This document shows, in pieces, positions 1 through 6,679 of a stretch of DNA of 8,358 nt. Location: positions 1-8,358 of the forward strand of contig PWGR01000073.1 in the NCBI GenBank assembly GCA_003554565.1, given 5' to 3'. How positions within the stretch are numbered: position 1 is the first letter of the stretch; every line of letters starts with the position of its first letter. This DNA is from Clostridia bacterium. GTDB taxonomy: Bacteria > Bacillota > Sulfobacillia > SLMV01. Both the position numbers and the translations under genes were made by a program. The notes under the pieces were generated by a model. That model was not told the DNA's origin and did no database searches. It saw only the letters and a program-made list of their open reading frames with translations.

Positions 1-695
1 CCCGCCACGCCCAGCACCGCATTGCGCAGGATACGCTGCACAAAGGGGACCATGTCAATTCGGCGGCCATCCACGTGAAGCTTTACGTCATCGGCGACGC
101 GTACTGCGCAGTCCGAAGGGGAACGCTCCCCCCGCAGTATCATGGCGGTCATCTCCGCGCATGAGGCGCCGCAGGCTCCGCAGCATTCCTCCGCCAGGTT
201 GGGCAGAGGCGGAAAGACTTTCTCTTCAATTAGATCCACCAGGCGCTCTACCTCCCGGGTGGCATCTATCACCGGCAGGTCGCAGTAGCTGCTCATTCGA
301 TCGGCCACCCGTCCGGAAATGGCGAAGGTCGCATCGTCCAGCTTCTCCTCGATCCCCTCCACATCATGCGCCGTGACTATGCGCGGTACCGGGTAATCCT
401 GCACACCCTCCAGCACTACCCAATCATGATCATAAAACTGCAGGATCTCCGCCATCTCCAGGCGGCTCTTGAACAGCAGATCTGTCTCATACAGTCCCAG
501 GGCAGTGACCAGATCTGAACCTGCCCGGTAGTGCCGATCGGTGTTGGTACCCTCTGTATCGATGGCAAATCCCTCGTAGTGGATATCCTTGACCGACCCC
601 ACCGAATACCTCCGCCGCTTCAGCTCCTCTATGATCCGCTCGATAGTGGTAGTCTTGCCCGAGCGGGTTATCCCGACCACTGTGAGAACTCTCAT
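1..695 (-). CDS. mobB: MobB-like molybdopterin-guanine dinucleotide biosynthesis GTPase, C-terminus cut by window edge
   Basis: MobB proteins are small P-loop GTP-binding proteins that assist MobA in attaching GMP to molybdopterin in the cytoplasm. The visible 231 residues open with VVGITRSGKTT, a Walker A loop (GxxxxGKT, residues 8-15), followed by VKDIHYEGFAIDTEGTNTD and HYRAGS (about 35-60). This is the usual MobB arrangement of a DT(E/D) element before an R-AG motif. VLEGVQDYPVPRIV (94-107) matches the family's VEG-x-PKI segment. After about 165 residues there is a Cys-rich extension (C171, C172, C175, C179, C196) and a stretch ending VPFVQRILRNAVLG, as I recall from long clostridial MobB forms. 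The start is ATG at 695: GGAGGT lies 6 bases upstream, whereas the in-frame ATG at 701 directly abuts GGAGGT. It sits 15 bases after ecfT as last visible gene of the operon. The family call is firm; the role of the Cys cluster is unknown. Confidence 0.9.
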   Translation of the reverse strand, partial: MRVLTVVGITRSGKTTTIERIIEELKRRRYSVGSVKDIHYEGFAIDTEGTNTDRHYRAGSDLVTALGLYETDLLFKSRLEMAEILQFYDHDWVVLEGVQDYPVPRIVTAHDVEGIEEKLDDATFAISGRVADRMSSYCDLPVIDATREVERLVDLIEEKVFPPLPNLAEECCGACGASCAEMTAMILRGERSPSDCAVRVADDVKLHVDGRRIDMVPFVQRILRNAVLGVA

Positions 696-701
696 TGCCA
701 T

Positions 702-707
702 ACCTCC
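702..707 (-). promoter_or_regulatory. Ribosome binding site that decides the mobB start
   Basis: GGAGGT lies just after the ecfT stop codon (711-713). Two in-frame ATG codons follow, at 701 (spacing 0) and 695 (spacing 6). Only the second is at a workable distance, so the protein most likely begins MRVLTVVG rather than MAMRVLTVVG. Confidence 0.75.
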
Positions 708-710
708 ATC

Positions 711-1466
711 TCACATATGCATAAATACTCCCAGTACCCCGACACTGACGAGCACCGCTGCGCTGACGACACCCCAGTCCCGCGCTCTCATCCGGAGCGT
801 GCGGTGGCTGGTGCGCCGATCATACGCCCGGAACCCCCGCATCTCCACCGCAACTGCCAGCTCCCGTGCCTTGCCCAGTACGCTCGCTATCATGGGCATG
901 AGCAGGTAGGAATATATCTGCAGACGCTGGCGCAGGGGGATGGATTCCAGTTTCAGGCCGCGCAGCTGAATGGCGGTGAGGGCGTCATGTGCCTCATCCC
1001 GCAGCAGGGGAAGAAAACGTACGGCCACCGCGACCATAAAGGCCAGCTCATAGGGAACACGCCACTGGTAAAGCCCCTGCACAATCTCCCGAGGACTGGA
1101 CGTCGCCATGATGCTCGCCGACACGATGATGACCAGAAACCGCAGGACAATGCTGCCCGCCCGTTCCAGGCCCAGTGTGCTGAGAAGCGATATTCCGCAC
1201 ACCGAAAGGAGCGGGGCGCCCCCCGCGGTGAACAGGCTCTGCACGAAGGCCATTGCGGCAAAAATCCATAAAAAGGCACGCAGTCGTCGCGCGGCCTGTA
1301 CCGCATCACTGCGAAAATATCTCGCACTGAGGACCGCAAGGATCAGGATGAGGGCGAGCGGCAGCGGTCGCTGAAACACAACGGCCAGCGAGGACAGACA
1401 CATGACGGCCACCAGCTTTGCCCTCGGATCAAAGTCTGATCCAACCTCAGTAACGTGTGTCTGCAT
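711..1466 (-). CDS. ecfT: ECF transporter transmembrane coupling protein (EcfT / CbiQ family)
   Basis: EcfT spans the membrane and transmits ATPase movement to the substrate-binding S component. The 251-residue product has hydrophobic segments at about 19-48, 63-80, 104-122, 140-155 and 232-250. The long cytoplasmic coupling region between the last two carries the two characteristic basic motifs: QLRGLK (167-172) and VEMRGFRAY (207-215), the latter matching the family's strongly conserved E-M-R-x-R element that docks into the ATPase groove. The N-terminal DPRAKL motif (13-18) is also typical. The frame is open to 1523, but GGGGAGGT lies 7 bases before ATG 1466, so that start is chosen. It overlaps the end of the upstream ATPase gene by 20 bases, which favours translational coupling. 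Having its own T and A subunits makes this a dedicated (group I type) ECF module rather than a user of a shared one. Confidence 0.94.
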   Translation of the reverse strand: MQTHVTEVGSDFDPRAKLVAVMCLSSLAVVFQRPLPLALILILAVLSARYFRSDAVQAARRLRAFLWIFAAMAFVQSLFTAGGAPLLSVCGISLLSTLGLERAGSIVLRFLVIIVSASIMATSSPREIVQGLYQWRVPYELAFMVAVAVRFLPLLRDEAHDALTAIQLRGLKLESIPLRQRLQIYSYLLMPMIASVLGKARELAVAVEMRGFRAYDRRTSHRTLRMRARDWGVVSAAVLVSVGVLGVFMHM

Positions 1467-2115
1467 GAACTGCACCTCCCCGCAGCTCGATGACCCGCGA
1501 CGCCCTCCGCGTGGCAAACTCATGATCGTGGCTGATCACAAGCATCCCCACGCCTTCCGAATCAAGATCAGAAAGATTCTCCGCCAGCTCTGCCTTCCTG
1601 CGCACATCCAGTGCCGTGGTCGGTTCGTCCAGGATGAGGAACCGGGGACACTGGATCAGAATAGCCGCGAGGACCAGACGCTGCTTCTCGCCCCTGCTGA
1701 GGGAAAACGGGAAACGCTCCCTCAGGTGGCTGAGGTGAAACCGATCGAGCATGTTTCCGACGCGCCCCGCAATGTCTTCCTCGGCCGCCCCCCGGACCCT
1801 GGACACAAACGCCAGTTCCTCTTGCACCGTGGGAGCAAAGAGCTGTCGGTCGGGCTCCTGAAACAGGTAGCCGACTTGCTGTCCAATTTCACCCAGCGAC
1901 ATTTCACTTGCGTCCCGACCGTTTATCCGCACCGAACCAGAATCGGGCTTCAATATGCCGGCCATCATTTTGCCGAGGGTAGTCTTGCCGCTGCCATTGG
2001 GGCCCACCAGTGCGGTCAGCCCGGTTCCCGACACACACAGATCGATCCCACCGAGCACGGGTCGTTTCTCATCGGGATATTGATAGACAACATTTCTCAG
2101 ATCAATCACAGTCAT
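1447..2115 (-). CDS. ecfA: ECF transporter ATP-binding subunit (first of two)
   Basis: Cytoplasmic ABC ATPase that should pair with the neighbouring ATPase to drive the transporter. The 222 residues show Walker A GPNGSGKTT (38-46), a Q-loop glutamine in LFQEPDRQLF (Q86), the signature LSRGEKQR (139-146, Arg in place of the first Gly of LSGGQ), Walker B FLILDE (159-164) with the catalytic Glu, a D-loop TALD, and the switch histidine H196 in ISHDHEF. FQEPDRQLF is the typical ECF-type Q-helix region. The start is uncertain: ATG 2115 lies 5 bases after the upstream stop, GTG 2124 overlaps that stop as GTGA, and GTG 2145 is further inside the upstream gene. I chose ATG 2115 because the product then begins MTVIDLRNV, right at the first beta strand. 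None of the three has a strong ribosome binding site, so reinitiation after the upstream gene is likely. Confidence 0.94.
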   Translation of the reverse strand: MTVIDLRNVVYQYPDEKRPVLGGIDLCVSGTGLTALVGPNGSGKTTLGKMMAGILKPDSGSVRINGRDASEMSLGEIGQQVGYLFQEPDRQLFAPTVQEELAFVSRVRGAAEEDIAGRVGNMLDRFHLSHLRERFPFSLSRGEKQRLVLAAILIQCPRFLILDEPTTALDVRRKAELAENLSDLDSEGVGMLVISHDHEFATRRASRVIELRGGAVHADTRY

Positions 2116-2120
2116 CACCG

Positions 2121-2825
2121 TCACAGAGCCGCAAATCGCTGCCACTGTCCGTCAAATTTGCTCATGGTTCCTTCATGCAGAAGCATCATTTGGCCAGCAA
2201 CGACCAGGTTGTCCGGATTGTGTTCGACCATTACGATAGCCCTGCCGTCGCGCTTCAGGTCCCCAATCAGGTCAAGAATCCGCTTTCGTCCGGCGGCATC
2301 CAGCTGGGAGAGAGCTTCATCGAAGATCAGCACCCGTGGATCGAGGCTCAGTACGCTGGCCAGGGCAATCATCTGTTTCTCCCCCCCCGAGAGTCTGTGC
2401 GGGTTGCGGTGGCGAAAACCCTCCATCCCCACCGTCTTCAGTGCAGCGGTAATCCGCCTATCTATCTCTTCAGGGGCAAGGCACAGGTTCTCCGGTCCAA
2501 AGGCCACCTCATCCTCCACCCGGGGGAAGAACAGCTGGGTGTCGGGATTCTGAAACACAATGCCCAGTCTCGTCGCTATGCGCGCGGGGGTGAGATCCCG
2601 GGTTGACCTGTCCATCACCCGAACCACTCCCTGCATATCTCCCGTTCGAATGAGGGGGATAATCCCGCTGAGACAGTGACACAGGGTGGTCTTTCCCGAT
2701 CCGCTGAGACCGACAATACCCACCACCTCACCTGCACCTACCGTGAGGTTCACACCCGAAAACAGCGGGCTATCCTTCCCCGGGAAAGAGTAACTGAGAT
2801 CCCGGACACAAAGTAGTGCGCTCAA
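2121..2825 (-). CDS. ecfA: ECF transporter ATP-binding subunit (second of two)
   Basis: Partner ATPase of the ECF transporter. Of 234 residues, Walker A is GLSGSGKTT (39-47), the Q-loop is in VFQNPDTQLFF (Q92), the signature is LSGGEKQ (145-151), Walker B is VLIFDE (165-170) and the switch histidine is H202 in MVEHNPD. The segment after Walker B reads ALSQLD where its partner has PTTALD. With the Arg-substituted signature in the partner, the two sites of the dimer would not be identical, as is common for A/A' pairs. Translation appears to begin at a TTG (2825) that overlaps the TGA stop of the upstream gene as TTGA; GGAGAT lies about 9 bases upstream within that gene. No closer ATG exists before the first conserved strand. 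Expression is therefore probably coupled to the preceding gene. Confidence 0.94.
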   Translation of the reverse strand: MSALLCVRDLSYSFPGKDSPLFSGVNLTVGAGEVVGIVGLSGSGKTTLCHCLSGIIPLIRTGDMQGVVRVMDRSTRDLTPARIATRLGIVFQNPDTQLFFPRVEDEVAFGPENLCLAPEEIDRRITAALKTVGMEGFRHRNPHRLSGGEKQMIALASVLSLDPRVLIFDEALSQLDAAGRKRILDLIGDLKRDGRAIVMVEHNPDNLVVAGQMMLLHEGTMSKFDGQWQRFAAL

Positions 2826-3334
2826 CGCAGATCAATCTCCATCAGATATTTGTTCCACCGCTGACCGAACTCATCCTGGCGGATAACGACCATGAAAGGG
2901 CCGGAACCCCCTTCTTCTTTCGGCGACAGGGGTTCCCCGTCGAGTTCATGGACAACATAAACGTTGTCTTCCTCCCGGACTTCCTCCACCGTGAGCGCCA
3001 CCGTGTAACCGTCAGCTGCGCGGGTTACGATCTGTTCAGTATCCTCGAGATCCAAGTCGAAATGCCTGAACAGGTCCATCAGGCGCACACCGCGATAAGT
3101 GTGATCTCGCGGAGCACCCTCACTTGAGCGCAGCGTCTCGGTGAACTCGTGCTGCTTCAGATCCAGCATCAGAGGCAGATCGACGGTAGCAGCTCGCTCT
3201 TCATCCATGTTGATGTAAATCTCTGCTTCCCGCTGGCTGGCGCGCCGGTCGTCGCCGTCTGCGGCATTGAGATAGGCGAAGACTCCAACAATGACGACCA
3301 GAGCAAGCAGCGCGACCATCACCCCTCTATTCAA
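2822..3334 (-). CDS. Membrane-anchored protein with one molybdopterin-oxidoreductase-like domain
   Basis: From the chosen TTG start the product has 170 residues: an N-terminal membrane anchor (about 6-22, VMVALLALVVIVGVFAY), a short acidic linker, and an extracytoplasmic domain (about 45-169). The motifs YRGVRLMDLF (80-89), TRAADGYTVALT (104-115), VVHELDGEPL (127-136) and the final YLMEIDL follow the order of the sulfite-oxidase-type Mo-binding fold (Pfam Oxidored_molyb: GVpLrdlL, adGY, yemnGepL, lkrIev). There is no cysteine anywhere, so the usual Mo-ligating Cys is absent and a redox role of that type is unlikely; a binding role is my inference. TTG 3334 sits 6 bases after GGAGGG and overlaps the phosphodiesterase gene by 8 bases. 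GTG 3337 and ATG 3319 are alternatives. The gene is followed by the ATPase pair with a 4-base overlap. Confidence 0.82.
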   Translation of the reverse strand: MNRGVMVALLALVVIVGVFAYLNAADGDDRRASQREAEIYINMDEERAATVDLPLMLDLKQHEFTETLRSSEGAPRDHTYRGVRLMDLFRHFDLDLEDTEQIVTRAADGYTVALTVEEVREEDNVYVVHELDGEPLSPKEEGGSGPFMVVIRQDEFGQRWNKYLMEIDLR

Positions 3335-4832
3335 CACGATCCCTCCAATCAATCTTCCAGTAGGGCACAAACAGATCCTCGGCCAGGAACATCCCGTGAT
3401 CGCCACCATCAACCGTCTCGTGCATCCCGTGATCGGAAAATATGACCACATGACCCTCCCATTCCCGCAGCAGCTGCCCTACATATCCATCGATGCGTGC
3501 TATCTGCCGCAGGGTCTCGGGAGCCGTGTCGCCATGTTCGTGTCCTGCCCGGTCCACATCCTTGAAATGCACAAGCATCAGATCGTAGCCCTCACCGACT
3601 CGCTCGAGAGCGGCCCTCAGTATGTCGTCATCCGTACTGCCTGTGCCCGCGGCATCCGTGCACAGTACCGGGTCAATTTCCAGTTCCACTCCCTGCATCG
3701 GGCCGACGATTGCCGTCGCCTTCATTCCGGCATCCCGCGCAAACGAGAAGATCGTTGGCACATTCGCCCGGCGCACCCGTCTATCATGAATTCCCGTAAC
3801 ATCCGGCGTCTCGCCGGTCAGAGACGCGGCGACGTTGACCGGGGTCACCGGCGGGTATGCCACCATTGCACAGTCCGGACGGGGCAATGAACTCAATACC
3901 GGCGACAGTCCTTCTTCTGTCGCGTACTCAAACTGATGCCATCCCAGACCATCAATCAAGACCAGCAATACCGGCTCATCTTGGCGCAGGAGACGTTCGG
4001 CGTCATCCCGAACATCGGTGATCATCCGCCCGGGAGGATCTATTATCAAACCGCGCAGACGGTCAATCCGCACGTTGCCATCTGCACAGCTGAGGACCAG
4101 AGTGTTTCCATCCAGGTACAGAACATCGTTTCCATTCACAGCCTTCACTTCTCCGAGCTCTCCCACCGCCCACACCTGCTCACCCGGCCCGACATCCACC
4201 AGCTTCTCGAGGTCGACTGCTTTCCGTCTCTTAAGAGCAACCGTCTCAAAAGTGCGATCCTCTTTACTGACCGAGGATCGACCCACCTCCATCCATCGCT
4301 GCTGAAGACCGCTTTCATACAGCTGCCCGGGCGTAAAGTGAGCCAGATTTTTTCCGGGCGCGACAATGGAAATGGTCTCGCCCGGGGGAGCTCCCCGCGA
4401 GATCACCACAATTCTATCCAGGTTCTTGATATTGGAGGCGGGCGGGTGATCTTCCATCCGGGCCTCCCATCCATAGTCGCCTGTCAGCGCAATCCGCCCT
4501 GAGGCCAGGTCAGCACCATCCAGCAGTGCGGACCGGCCGTCAGCTCCCACCAGCAGGACATCATAGTCGGCAGCCGCGGGTGACGCTGCAGCAATTACAG
4601 CCTCCAACGATACCGCATGAGCAGTAGCATCGCGCAAGGCGATCTGCTCCGGGTCAAACCGGTCATCCCCCGGATCGCGGATCGTCAGGACCTCCTCGAC
4701 GTCGCCGGTGACATGAAGTGGCATGACAGCAGTAGATTCGGCTTCGGCCATCATGTAAAACCACCAGCCGCCTACAACCAGAATTCCAATAACCGCTGTG
4801 AGGACAAAAATTCTGATCCATCTACCACTCAC
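3327..4832 (-). CDS. Membrane-anchored alkaline-phosphatase-superfamily phosphodiesterase (NPP type) with N-terminal cofactor-fold-like domains
   Basis: The 501-residue product has an N-terminal anchor (about 7-27) placing the rest outside the membrane. The catalytic half (about 287-495) shows the NPP/type I phosphodiesterase metal ligands in order: D294 in VLIDGLGW, the probable nucleophile T330 in PPVTPVN, D427 and H431 in DRAGHEHG, D467-H468 in FSDHGM, and H479 in GGDHG. Enzymes of this fold hydrolyse phosphodiester, pyrophosphate or phosphomonoester bonds with two metal ions; the exact substrate cannot be read here. Residues about 36-145 (VSLEAVI, VGADGR, final NLDRIVVIS) and about 195-265 (VDLEKLV, LRGLIID) resemble the folds in the flanking lipoprotein and anchored protein, more weakly. 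The start is GTG 4832, with GAGAGGTGA upstream at suitable spacing. It lies 33 bases after the S-component gene and overlaps the next gene by 8. A role in trimming a nucleotide or phosphate from the substrate before uptake is inference. Confidence 0.88.
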   Translation of the reverse strand: MSGRWIRIFVLTAVIGILVVGGWWFYMMAEAESTAVMPLHVTGDVEEVLTIRDPGDDRFDPEQIALRDATAHAVSLEAVIAAASPAAADYDVLLVGADGRSALLDGADLASGRIALTGDYGWEARMEDHPPASNIKNLDRIVVISRGAPPGETISIVAPGKNLAHFTPGQLYESGLQQRWMEVGRSSVSKEDRTFETVALKRRKAVDLEKLVDVGPGEQVWAVGELGEVKAVNGNDVLYLDGNTLVLSCADGNVRIDRLRGLIIDPPGRMITDVRDDAERLLRQDEPVLLVLIDGLGWHQFEYATEEGLSPVLSSLPRPDCAMVAYPPVTPVNVAASLTGETPDVTGIHDRRVRRANVPTIFSFARDAGMKATAIVGPMQGVELEIDPVLCTDAAGTGSTDDDILRAALERVGEGYDLMLVHFKDVDRAGHEHGDTAPETLRQIARIDGYVGQLLREWEGHVVIFSDHGMHETVDGGDHGMFLAEDLFVPYWKIDWRDRVE

Positions 4833-4865
4833 GAGTACTCACCTCTCCATTGCAGTCCTCTCTAC

Positions 4866-5420
4866 CTACCACGCCAGCTTGCCCCGGAAGCGCCTCGCCA
4901 CCCAGTGGGCAATCAAGCCGCCGACACCACCGGACAGCGCCGCAGTGGACAGACTCAGCACCAGGGGGACAAGAGGCAGACGGAAGAACACCAGATTCAC
5001 CAGAAAGGTGCCGCTGATGTTGGCGGCCACCCCCGCGGCAAAGCAGCAACCCGAACAACAGCCGCGGTGGCCCGAAATGAGGAACACTCCATCTACGGCC
5101 AGCCCGGGCAATATATACGTGAATATGCTCATGATCCCGTGCGTACCGTACATGCCCACGGCCATAACCACCATGGCCTGAACCACAGCAATGAGCGTTG
5201 CCGTTCCCGCCTTACCTATGAGAGCTGCTCCCAGTACTATCCACATCATGTAAAATCCCCCGGCCAGCACGCCGCCGGGAATAAACAGGGGCCCGGTGAT
5301 GATGTGAGCCAGCGGAACCACCAGTGGTTTGGTGGCGATGCCCAGACAGGCCATGAGGGCGATCACGATCAGATCGAATACTGTGAAACGCCTGAGAAAT
5401 GCACTGCCCTGTTCAGACAT
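4866..5420 (-). CDS. ECF transporter substrate-binding S component, substrate unknown
   Basis: A 184-residue, very hydrophobic protein with about six membrane segments (roughly 13-29, 32-55, 57-70, 73-91, 97-117, 128-178 as two), the size and layout of ECF S components. The stretch GGFYMMWIVLGAALIGKAG (54-72) and the following Q81 and TYILPGLAVDG (101-111) resemble my memory of the YkoE-like/unnamed 'ECF transporter S component' families. No vitamin-specific signature (thiamine, biotin, riboflavin, folate, cobalamin) is recognised. An unusual feature is HRGCCSGCC (118-126), four cysteines in a CCxxCC arrangement between two membrane segments. ATG 5420 has GAGGGG 7 bases upstream and lies 11 bases after the lipoprotein stop. 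With the A, A' and T genes downstream in the same operon it should be the specificity subunit of this transporter. The family call is good; the substrate is open. Confidence 0.88.
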   Translation of the reverse strand: MSEQGSAFLRRFTVFDLIVIALMACLGIATKPLVVPLAHIITGPLFIPGGVLAGGFYMMWIVLGAALIGKAGTATLIAVVQAMVVMAVGMYGTHGIMSIFTYILPGLAVDGVFLISGHRGCCSGCCFAAGVAANISGTFLVNLVFFRLPLVPLVLSLSTAALSGGVGGLIAHWVARRFRGKLAW

Positions 5421-5431
5421 CGCTTATCCCC

Positions 5432-6520
5432 TCACTCTGCAGCCCGTATGGAGAGCAAACCCCGTACCGCGGTATTTCGCGGGAGACCCTCGAAAACCGA
5501 AGCAGCCACACCCTCTTCATGGACATATACGATCCCGATCTCCAGGTCTTCAGCGCTGACCTCGACAGTGTAACCATCCATCGCCTCGAAAACGTAGTCA
5601 TCTGCACCGGACAGACCCAGAGCGTCCAGCACAACGTCCAGTGATACCCCGGTCTCCGCATCAGCAGATGCCGCAGTAAACAGCTCCGGAGCCCGCTCTG
5701 CGCTCAGCACGGCAACCTCGCCCGTGGCAAACCACACCAGATCCCGGACGTGCATGCCGCGCGGCAGATCCGGACCCCGGAAAGCCGGTGTATTATCGCC
5801 GGTCAGCTGGATGTATTCTTCGATGAAAATGTCGTACTCCTCGTTCTTCTCAAAGCCGTCGGCCGCCGCCATGAATACGGAGTCACCCACGGACAGACCG
5901 TCGAGAACATCACGCGTGCTGGCTGCCTCCTCGCCACTGCCCGCCTCCGTACGCGGTATGTCCGAGACCAGTGTCTCGAGGAAGACAATCTCAGATACGG
6001 ATGCCGACTGTTCCTCTTCCTCCACTGCGAGTATCTCAATTTCGACGAGGTTGCTGACCCAGTACATCGTCTCTTCGCCGGGAACGTACGCCCGGACCGG
6101 CCCCGATTCCCCGGACAGCGGAGCACCGTCACGCTCGTACGCGAAGATCGGTTCACTCCGCTGCAGGACATCTGCTGGCACTTGGACCGAATATCCATCG
6201 GCAGCTTTCAACCGAATGGACTTGACATCATCGCCTCCCAGGTCAATCTCGGCCAGTACCTCCTGGAGGGACACCCCGCCTATCTCGAAGGTCTCCGTAC
6301 CATCATCTCTCTCACGGACAATCTCACGCTGCACTGCATCCAGGTCCGTCAATTCACTGACGCTGAATTCATGTTCTTCTATCTCAGGACCAGTCACCGT
6401 CACAACCCCATCTTCCAGTTCGTATTCCTCATCTGTTGCCCTTTCTTCCTCAGCACAACCGATAAACAGCAGCATAATCACGGCCAGGACCAAAACAAAG
6501 CACTTTCTTCGCTGCCGCAT
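5432..6520 (-). CDS. Lipoprotein with repeated molybdopterin-oxidoreductase-like domains, candidate substrate-binding protein
   Basis: The 362-residue product begins with a basic, hydrophobic signal ending LLFIGC (C22), a lipobox although Phe at -3 is not the commonest residue, so it is probably anchored outside the membrane. An acidic linker follows. Domain 1 (about 38-164) is a clear match to the sulfite-oxidase-type Mo-binding fold: GGVSLQEVL (81-89), LKAADGYSVQVP (104-115), FAYERDGAPL (126-135), GPVRAYVPG (140-148), LVEIEIL. Domain 2 (about 172-273) has STRDVLDGL and AAADGFEKN; domain 3 (about 284-360) has GVSLDVVLDAL (291-301), EAMDGYTVEV and a C-terminal VRGLLSI. The mature protein has no cysteine besides C22, so the Mo ligand of the enzymes is missing. 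GAGGAGG lies 7 bases before ATG 6520. It is the first full gene after the riboswitch and terminator. Function as a cofactor- or pterin-binding surface protein is inferred. Confidence 0.85.
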   Translation of the reverse strand: MRQRRKCFVLVLAVIMLLFIGCAEEERATDEEYELEDGVVTVTGPEIEEHEFSVSELTDLDAVQREIVRERDDGTETFEIGGVSLQEVLAEIDLGGDDVKSIRLKAADGYSVQVPADVLQRSEPIFAYERDGAPLSGESGPVRAYVPGEETMYWVSNLVEIEILAVEEEEQSASVSEIVFLETLVSDIPRTEAGSGEEAASTRDVLDGLSVGDSVFMAAADGFEKNEEYDIFIEEYIQLTGDNTPAFRGPDLPRGMHVRDLVWFATGEVAVLSAERAPELFTAASADAETGVSLDVVLDALGLSGADDYVFEAMDGYTVEVSAEDLEIGIVYVHEEGVAASVFEGLPRNTAVRGLLSIRAAE

Positions 6521-6578
6521 ATGCGTACCTCCTCACGGGATGACCATTTTCTCTCCGGGACTTGGAGATCGCCCGGCT

Positions 6579-6665
6579 TCAAAACTGCACTGTATGAGAC
6601 GCGAGCGACTTCTTTGCGGCAAAGAAAAACGCCACCCCGAAAAGAGATGGCGCAGATGAAAACAT
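6579..6665 (-). CDS. Possible 28-residue leader peptide overlapping the terminator
   Basis: An ATG at 6665 follows AAAGGAGG with a 5-base gap, as good a ribosome binding site as any in the window, and opens a 28-codon frame (MFSSAPSLFGVAFFFAAKK, then to SHTVQF and TGA). The frame runs through the whole intrinsic terminator, so a ribosome on it would cover the hairpin. The peptide has a hydrophobic centre but no recognised family, and the Phe run is encoded by the terminator's T-tract. It may be a real leader peptide, or the Shine-Dalgarno-like sequence may serve only in RNA pairing (see the antiterminator entry). Confidence 0.35.
   Translation of the reverse strand: MFSSAPSLFGVAFFFAAKKSLASHTVQF
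6621..6652 (-). terminator. Intrinsic terminator in the operon leader
   Basis: In the minus-strand RNA, CGCCAUCUC (6652-6644) pairs with GGGGUGGCG (6638-6630) as nine consecutive pairs, two of them G-U, closing a UUUUC loop. UUUUUCUUU follows at once (6629-6621). It lies between the riboswitch and the first long gene, the usual place for ligand-controlled attenuation. Confidence 0.85.
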
Positions 6666-6679
6666 GCAATCCTCCTTTC
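6639..6679 (-). promoter_or_regulatory. Candidate antiterminator pairing between riboswitch 3' edge and terminator 5' arm
   Basis: GAAAGGAG (6679-6672) can pair with CUCUUUUC (6646-6639) over eight positions with one G-U, and G6671-U6647 could extend it. The first strand includes the last two bases of riboswitch stem P1 and the Shine-Dalgarno-like GGAGG; the second overlaps the 5' arm and loop of the terminator. P1 plus terminator and this pairing are thus mutually exclusive, which predicts that ligand-stabilised P1 turns the operon off. Confidence 0.5.

Noticed and set aside
1467..1523. Longer EcfT beginning at 1523
   Set aside because: The extra 19 residues are Arg/Gly/Ser-rich, lie within the ATPase gene and have no good ribosome binding site, while GGGGAGGT sits 7 bases before ATG 1466.
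1402..2606. Long plus-strand open frames (1402-2553 and 2010-2606) opposite the ATPase genes
   Set aside because: They lie antisense to genes with intact Walker A, signature and Walker B motifs, and their products show no domain-like sequence. They are frame shadows in GC-rich DNA.
3335..3451. Longer N-terminus for the small anchored protein (ATG at 3451)
   Set aside because: It would extend deep into the phosphodiesterase gene, and the GGAGGG before TTG 3334 together with the membrane segment that follows points to the shorter form.
6552..6576. Second hairpin in the leader (CCGGG with CCCGG)
   Set aside because: Only five pairs around a 12-base loop with no T-tract after it; it competes with another five-pair helix and has no clear regulatory logic.
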